From JBGPFS01 sp041483455 (GTDB taxonomy: Bacteria > Chloroflexota > Limnocylindria > Limnocylindrales > CSP1-4): 8,605 bases of DNA. The DNA lies in assembly GCA_041483455.1 (NCBI GenBank), contig JBGPFS010000097.1, positions 1 to 8,605 on the forward strand, read 5' to 3'. Below the pieces are notes generated by a model that did no database searches, had not been told where the DNA came from, and saw only the letters and a list, made by a program, of their open reading frames with translations. A program made the translations under genes and the position numbers. Of the stretch, positions 6,102 to 8,605 are shown in pieces (the first letter of the stretch is position 1; every line of letters starts with the position of its first letter).

Positions 6102-6559
6102 GCGGCCCGAAGCGAGCGGGGATCGACCATGCGACTCGGATCGCCGATCCAGCCGGAGGCTCGGCGCCGGCCCTCCCGCCCCCCCGCCGGCGCTCCGAGA
6201 TCGAGGTCCGCTGGCGCCAGTTCCGGAACCCGCCGCGACCAGTCATCCGGGCGGTCGCGAGCTCGCTGGTCGTCGCCGTCGTCCTGGGGGTCGCCTACCT
6301 CGCCTACGACGTGGCGATCTCCCGCGGCGCGGTCCTGCCCGGTGGCGACCTCCGGACGCTCGCGGTCAGCCTCTTCGTCGCCGTCGTGCTCGTCGCGGGA
6401 AGCGCGGTGACCTACCTGATCGTCCCGCAGCCGACCGGCGCGGGCGCCGAACGACGGCGGAGCGGCTGGAGCGCCGCCCTGGGGCTGTTCGCCGCGGTCC
6501 CCGTGGCCTACCTGGTGCTCGTCGTGGAGAGCCAGGTCCTCAAGCCGATCCTGGTCTGA
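6098..6559 (+). CDS. Small membrane protein with three predicted helices, 153 aa
   Basis: A protein of unknown function. A Pro/Arg-rich cytoplasmic-looking N-terminus (1-48, with PPPRRR) is followed by three hydrophobic segments at about 49-75 (VVAVVLGVAYLAY), 85-109 (LAVSLFVAVVLVAGSAVTYLIV) and 124-144 (ALGLFAAVPVAYLVLVV). An Arg-rich loop (119-122) lies between helices two and three, which agrees with the positive-inside rule placing that loop in the cytoplasm. The ATG overlaps the aminotransferase stop (ATGA), and GAGG (6087-6090) lies 7 nt upstream, so translation is probably coupled and the two are one operon. The family is not recognised, and no link to the enzyme's reaction is visible. 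It might be an accessory or simply a conserved uncharacterised membrane protein. Confidence 0.8.
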   Translation: MSGPKRAGIDHATRIADPAGGSAPALPPPRRRSEIEVRWRQFRNPPRPVIRAVASSLVVAVVLGVAYLAYDVAISRGAVLPGGDLRTLAVSLFVAVVLVAGSAVTYLIVPQPTGAGAERRRSGWSAALGLFAAVPVAYLVLVVESQVLKPILV

Positions 6560-6583
6560 GACCCTCGGGCCGCCCGGCGGCGG

Positions 6584-6604
6584 GCCGCGCGCCAGCCGCG
6601 CGGC
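6584..6604. terminator. GC-rich hairpin downstream of the aminotransferase operon
   Basis: A perfect 8-bp stem (GCCGCGCG 6584-6591 with CGCGCGGC 6597-6604) closes a 5-nt loop, starting 25 bp after the stop at 6559. There is no T-tract, so it would not be a classical intrinsic terminator. In GC-rich bacteria such tail-less hairpins are sometimes proposed to end or stabilise transcripts. The surrounding DNA (6560-6660) is extremely G+C-rich and could pair in several ways. Confidence 0.3.
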
Positions 6605-6776
6605 GCCCCCGCCGGGCCCGGGCCGCGCGGCGGCCCAGCGTGCCCCCAGCCGTGCTCGCACCCGCTCCCCGGCGCTCGGTGACCTCTCCGGGTGTGGCGT
6701 CCGGGCACCGCTTCGTACCCAGCCAGGGGCGCGATCGGTGGTCCGTCCGTACCATTCCGCGCTACCCTGCCCCCGA

Positions 6777-6830
6777 TATCATCGTCCCGGCGCCGTCGCT
6801 ATCGATCGCGTCCGGGTTCCAGGTCAGAGG
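6777..6830 (+). promoter_or_regulatory. Candidate -10 box and ribosome binding site of the 99-aa gene
   Basis: TATCAT (6777-6782) resembles the -10 boxes used elsewhere in the window and would start transcription near 6789, leaving a leader of about 47 nt. AGAGG (6826-6830) lies 5 nt before the GTG at 6836 and decides that start. A second AT-containing stretch, TATCGA (6800-6805), is an alternative. No good -35 element is seen. Elsewhere the 276 bp between 6560 and 6835 show only the hairpin described separately. Confidence 0.3.
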
Positions 6831-6835
6831 TTCGC

Positions 6836-7135
6836 GTGTCCTCCGAAGAGCAGCATGTGGCACTGCCCAAGCTCTACGGCGCCCCGGCCTATGCGCGCCC
6901 GCCGCGTCCGGCGGAGGAGCAGCCCAAGCCGTTCGACCCGGACGAGTTGCCGCTCGAGGCGGAGTGGACGCCGGACGAGCGAGAGCTGGCCAGCGGGCTC
7001 GTCGGAGCCGCCTATGCGCCGACCGTCGGCGACCTTCCCCTGACCAGCGGCCACGGCCACGGCCAGGGTGCCCTCGAGGGCCGGCCGATCCGCCTCCGCT
7101 CACTGGCGGGTCGGATCCTGGGGGGCGGCCGCTAA
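6836..7135 (+). CDS. Hypothetical protein, 99 aa
   Basis: An unrecognised small protein. It begins with VSSEEQHVALPKLYGAPAYA and continues through a Pro/Glu/Asp-rich middle (about 21-48, with PPRPAEEQPKPFDPDELP), then LASGLVGAAYAP, a glycine/histidine patch SGHGHGQG and a basic C-terminus (RPIRLRSLAGRILGGGR). It looks soluble and largely disordered, with no membrane segment. GTG at 6836 is chosen for the AGAGG site 5 nt upstream. The same frame is open back to an ATG at 6692, but that extension is Arg/Ser-rich and resembles translated non-coding DNA. Codon use after 6836 resembles the neighbours. It is convergent with the transporter gene, 30 bp away. A real gene is likely but not certain. 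Confidence 0.55.
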   Translation: MSSEEQHVALPKLYGAPAYARPPRPAEEQPKPFDPDELPLEAEWTPDERELASGLVGAAYAPTVGDLPLTSGHGHGQGALEGRPIRLRSLAGRILGGGR

Positions 7136-7143
7136 GCCGCCTC
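7122..7143. terminator. Hairpin over the stop codon of the 99-aa gene
   Basis: GGCGGC (7124-7129) and GCCGCC (7136-7141) form a perfect 6-bp stem, extended outward by a G·U and a G-C pair. The loop CGCTAA contains the stop codon. It lies between two convergent genes (stop of the transporter at 7166), where a bidirectional terminator would be useful. There is no T-tract on either strand, so this is only a candidate. Confidence 0.25.
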
Positions 7144-7165
7144 GCCGCGCCGGTCCGCCGCTCGG

Positions 7166-8434
7166 CTACCCGGTCTCATCCCTCGCCGGACCGAACGTCC
7201 GAACGCCCACGATCGCGCGCCGGGCGAGGCGCTCGCCCCAGTAGACGGCCAGCCCGACGGCGAACCCGATGGCGAGCGAACCGGCGACGACCGTGACCGC
7301 CCCGATGAGGAACGCGATCCCGAGGTCGTGGATCCCGCTCAGGCGTCGGACGAGGCCCAGGTGCTGCCAGCCCACGTACCCGACGAGGATGCCGAGGATG
7401 GCCGCCGGGAAGCGGGCCAGGATCGCCGGAGCGGTCGCCCCGAACCCCAGCCCGAGGACCAGGTAGAAGATCCCGGCCACCGTGGCCGCCAGGGCGGTCC
7501 GGGCCCCGAACCGGACATGGGCCGTCAGCCCGCCGGCGCCGTGGCACATCGGGATCCCACCGCCCAGCCCCGCCAGCAGGTTCGCCAGGCCCATGTCACG
7601 GAGGAGCGTCCGCGGTCGGACGCGGGTCGCGCGCTCCCCGAAGTACTCGGCCGCGACGTCCGTGGTCGAGACGACCGAGTTCCCGAGGGTGAGCGGCAGC
7701 TGGGGCAGGACCAGGAGGCCGATCGCGGTCCCGAACTCGGCCGCCGTGGGCAGGCTCGGAAGGCGGAGGTCCGGGCCGAGCGCGAGCGCCGGCGCGGCGC
7801 CGGCCGGGGCGAGACTGGCGAGACCCCAGGCCACCCCGACGAGGACCACGACCGCGAGCGCCGGGACCCGATGCTGGCGCTGGAGCGCGGTGATCGCGAG
7901 CACGCCTGCGACCAGCACGGCCCATGGCCCCAGGCTCGCCCAACCGGCCTGGGCACCGAGACCCGCCAGGCGCGGATCGCGGGTCACGAGCCCGACCCCG
8001 CTCTGGAGGAGGATCAGGCCGAGGCCGAGCTGGATCCCCCGGACGACCGGCGCGGCGAAGACCCGGTCCACGAGCCGGGGGAGCGGGCCGATCGAGAGGG
8101 CGAGCAGCCCGACGGCCATCCCGATCGCCGCGGCGTGGATCGTCCCCGCCGAAAGCCCTCCCGCGATGGCGATCGCCGAGACGGCCTTGAACGGCTGGAC
8201 CGGCATCGGCAGGCCGTAATAGCGACCCGAGACCAGGTAGTAGATGCCGGCCAGGACGAAGACGAGAGTGGGGTTCAGGCCGTTGACCATGACCAGGCCG
8301 AGTGCCAACGGCAGGAAGACCCCGACGTCGCCGAACGCCCCGGCGACGTCGCCGACGACCGACCGCTCTGCGCTGAGCGGCCGCGTCCGATCGGCCGAGA
8401 GCAGCCGGCGCGGGAAGTGGAGCGGGACGGTCAC
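7166..8434 (-). CDS. MOT1-family molybdate/sulfate transporter
   Basis: A 422-residue polytopic inner-membrane protein related to SulP carriers and to the eukaryotic high-affinity molybdate transporter MOT1, but without a STAS domain. Characteristic strings are the first helix GDVAGAFGDVGVFLPLALG (28-46), PMPVQPFKA (76-84), PQLPLTLGNSVVSTTDVAAEYF and IPMCHGAGGLTAHVRFGART. About ten to twelve hydrophobic segments follow one another. Expected role is uptake of molybdate (or sulfate) for molybdenum-cofactor enzymes; the sequence alone does not choose between the anions. I chose the GTG at 8432-8434 because AAGGAG (8440-8445) lies 5 nt before it. An ATG at 8459-8461 would add nine residues (MADHAEGEE) and has no comparable site. 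It is divergent from the tRNA gene. No molybdenum-cofactor genes or Mop-binding sites are visible in the window. Confidence 0.9.
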   Translation of the reverse strand: MTVPLHFPRRLLSADRTRPLSAERSVVGDVAGAFGDVGVFLPLALGLVMVNGLNPTLVFVLAGIYYLVSGRYYGLPMPVQPFKAVSAIAIAGGLSAGTIHAAAIGMAVGLLALSIGPLPRLVDRVFAAPVVRGIQLGLGLILLQSGVGLVTRDPRLAGLGAQAGWASLGPWAVLVAGVLAITALQRQHRVPALAVVVLVGVAWGLASLAPAGAAPALALGPDLRLPSLPTAAEFGTAIGLLVLPQLPLTLGNSVVSTTDVAAEYFGERATRVRPRTLLRDMGLANLLAGLGGGIPMCHGAGGLTAHVRFGARTALAATVAGIFYLVLGLGFGATAPAILARFPAAILGILVGYVGWQHLGLVRRLSGIHDLGIAFLIGAVTVVAGSLAIGFAVGLAVYWGERLARRAIVGVRTFGPARDETG

Positions 8435-8509
8435 CTCTTCTCCTTCGGCGTGGTCCGCCATCTTGCCACCCGGAGCCGGACGTTGGCCAGTCGCCCATCG
8501 ACTCGGTGC

Positions 8510-8515
8510 TAGGAT
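8510..8515 (+). promoter_or_regulatory. -10 box of the tRNA gene
   Basis: TAGGAT (8510-8515) matches four of six -10 positions and ends 6 nt before the first tRNA base, so the primary transcript would begin at or near the mature 5' end. A TTGGCC (8483-8488) lies upstream, but the spacer would be 21 bp, which is too long to count as a paired -35. Confidence 0.35.
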
Positions 8516-8521
8516 GCCAGC

Positions 8522-8597
8522 GGGGGAGTAGCTCAATGGTCAGAGCGCCCGGCTTATATCCGGTCGGTTCCAGGTTCGAATCCTGGCTCCCCTACCA
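8522..8597 (+). tRNA. tRNA-Ile, anticodon UAU (decodes AUA)
   Basis: All cloverleaf parts can be drawn. The acceptor stem is GGGGGAG/CTCCCCT with a G1·U72 wobble. U8-A9 is followed by a D stem GCTC/GAGC with an 8-nt loop containing GG. The anticodon arm is CCCGG-CTTATAT-CCGGT, in which the outermost C27·U43 does not pair. The T arm is CCAGG-TTCGAAT-CCTGG, then discriminator A73, with CCA encoded (8595-8597). The 7-nt anticodon loop has U33 and A37, and places TAT at 8555-8557. UAU reads AUA, giving isoleucine; A73 agrees with isoleucine identity. Most bacteria read AUA with a CAU tRNA carrying lysidine, so UAU is unusual. Length is 76 nt including CCA. Confidence 0.85.
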
Positions 8598-8605
8598 CCT
8601 CGTTC

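Noticed and set aside
6560..6835. A coding gene or structured RNA in the intergenic stretch
   Set aside because: The open frames here are Arg/Ser/Pro-rich without start signals; apart from one hairpin and a -10-like box I see no riboswitch or ncRNA hallmark that I can support.
7328..8512. A 394-codon plus-strand frame opposite the transporter
   Set aside because: Highly charged low-complexity translation antisense to clear MOT1 motifs; no ribosome binding site.
8435..8536. Extension of the transporter to an ATG at 8536
   Set aside because: The extension (MSYSPAGILAP...) would begin inside the tRNA gene and cross its promoter; a good ribosome binding site supports GTG 8434.

Overview
This window is strongly G+C-rich, with third codon positions almost always G or C. 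It reads as ordinary bacterial chromosome, with no transposase, integrase, phage gene or CRISPR array. The high G+C, the many start codons lying right behind a -10 box (apparent leaderless mRNAs), the frequent GTG starts and a free-standing archaeal-type ATP-dependent DNA ligase suggest a high-GC Chloroflexota or actinobacterial-like lineage. Chloroflexota is my preference; this is inference, since there is no rRNA marker.

Left part (1-1463, minus strand). The N-terminal third of an OpuCA/ProV-type osmoprotectant ABC transporter ATPase runs off the left edge. Upstream of it lie a 91-residue helical protein of unknown function and a RimJ/RimL-like GNAT acetyltransferase, which form a tight two-gene operon. 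Next (1490-3995, plus strand) come an ATP-dependent DNA ligase of 607 residues and a hypothetical protein of 214 residues with an internal duplication. The ligase carries five perfect 18-bp in-frame repeats (GGPVVA x5).

Middle (3992-6559). A two-domain rhodanese (minus) and a class V PLP aminotransferase (plus) diverge from a 19-bp gap. The aminotransferase is followed, with an ATGA overlap, by a small three-helix membrane protein. The rhodanese and the hypothetical protein converge and share a CTAG at their stops.

Right part (6560-8605). A 276-bp intergenic stretch holds a strong GC hairpin. After it come a 99-residue unknown protein (plus), a MOT1-family molybdate/sulfate transporter (minus), and a tRNA with anticodon UAU, read as tRNA-Ile decoding AUA. 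I found no in-frame AUA codon in any called gene of the window.

The main structural theme is promoter architecture. Two separate divergent gene pairs (GNAT/ligase and rhodanese/aminotransferase) are separated by only 26 and 19 bp. Each gap is centred on a palindromic or near-palindromic -10 box that can be read in both directions, and each of the four start codons lies where the transcript should begin. Genes inside operons and those with 5' leaders instead have visible Shine-Dalgarno sequences. No complete new multi-gene system is evident. The symmetric leaderless promoters, the ligase minisatellite, the UAU tRNA and the duplicated-domain hypothetical protein are the points most worth checking.
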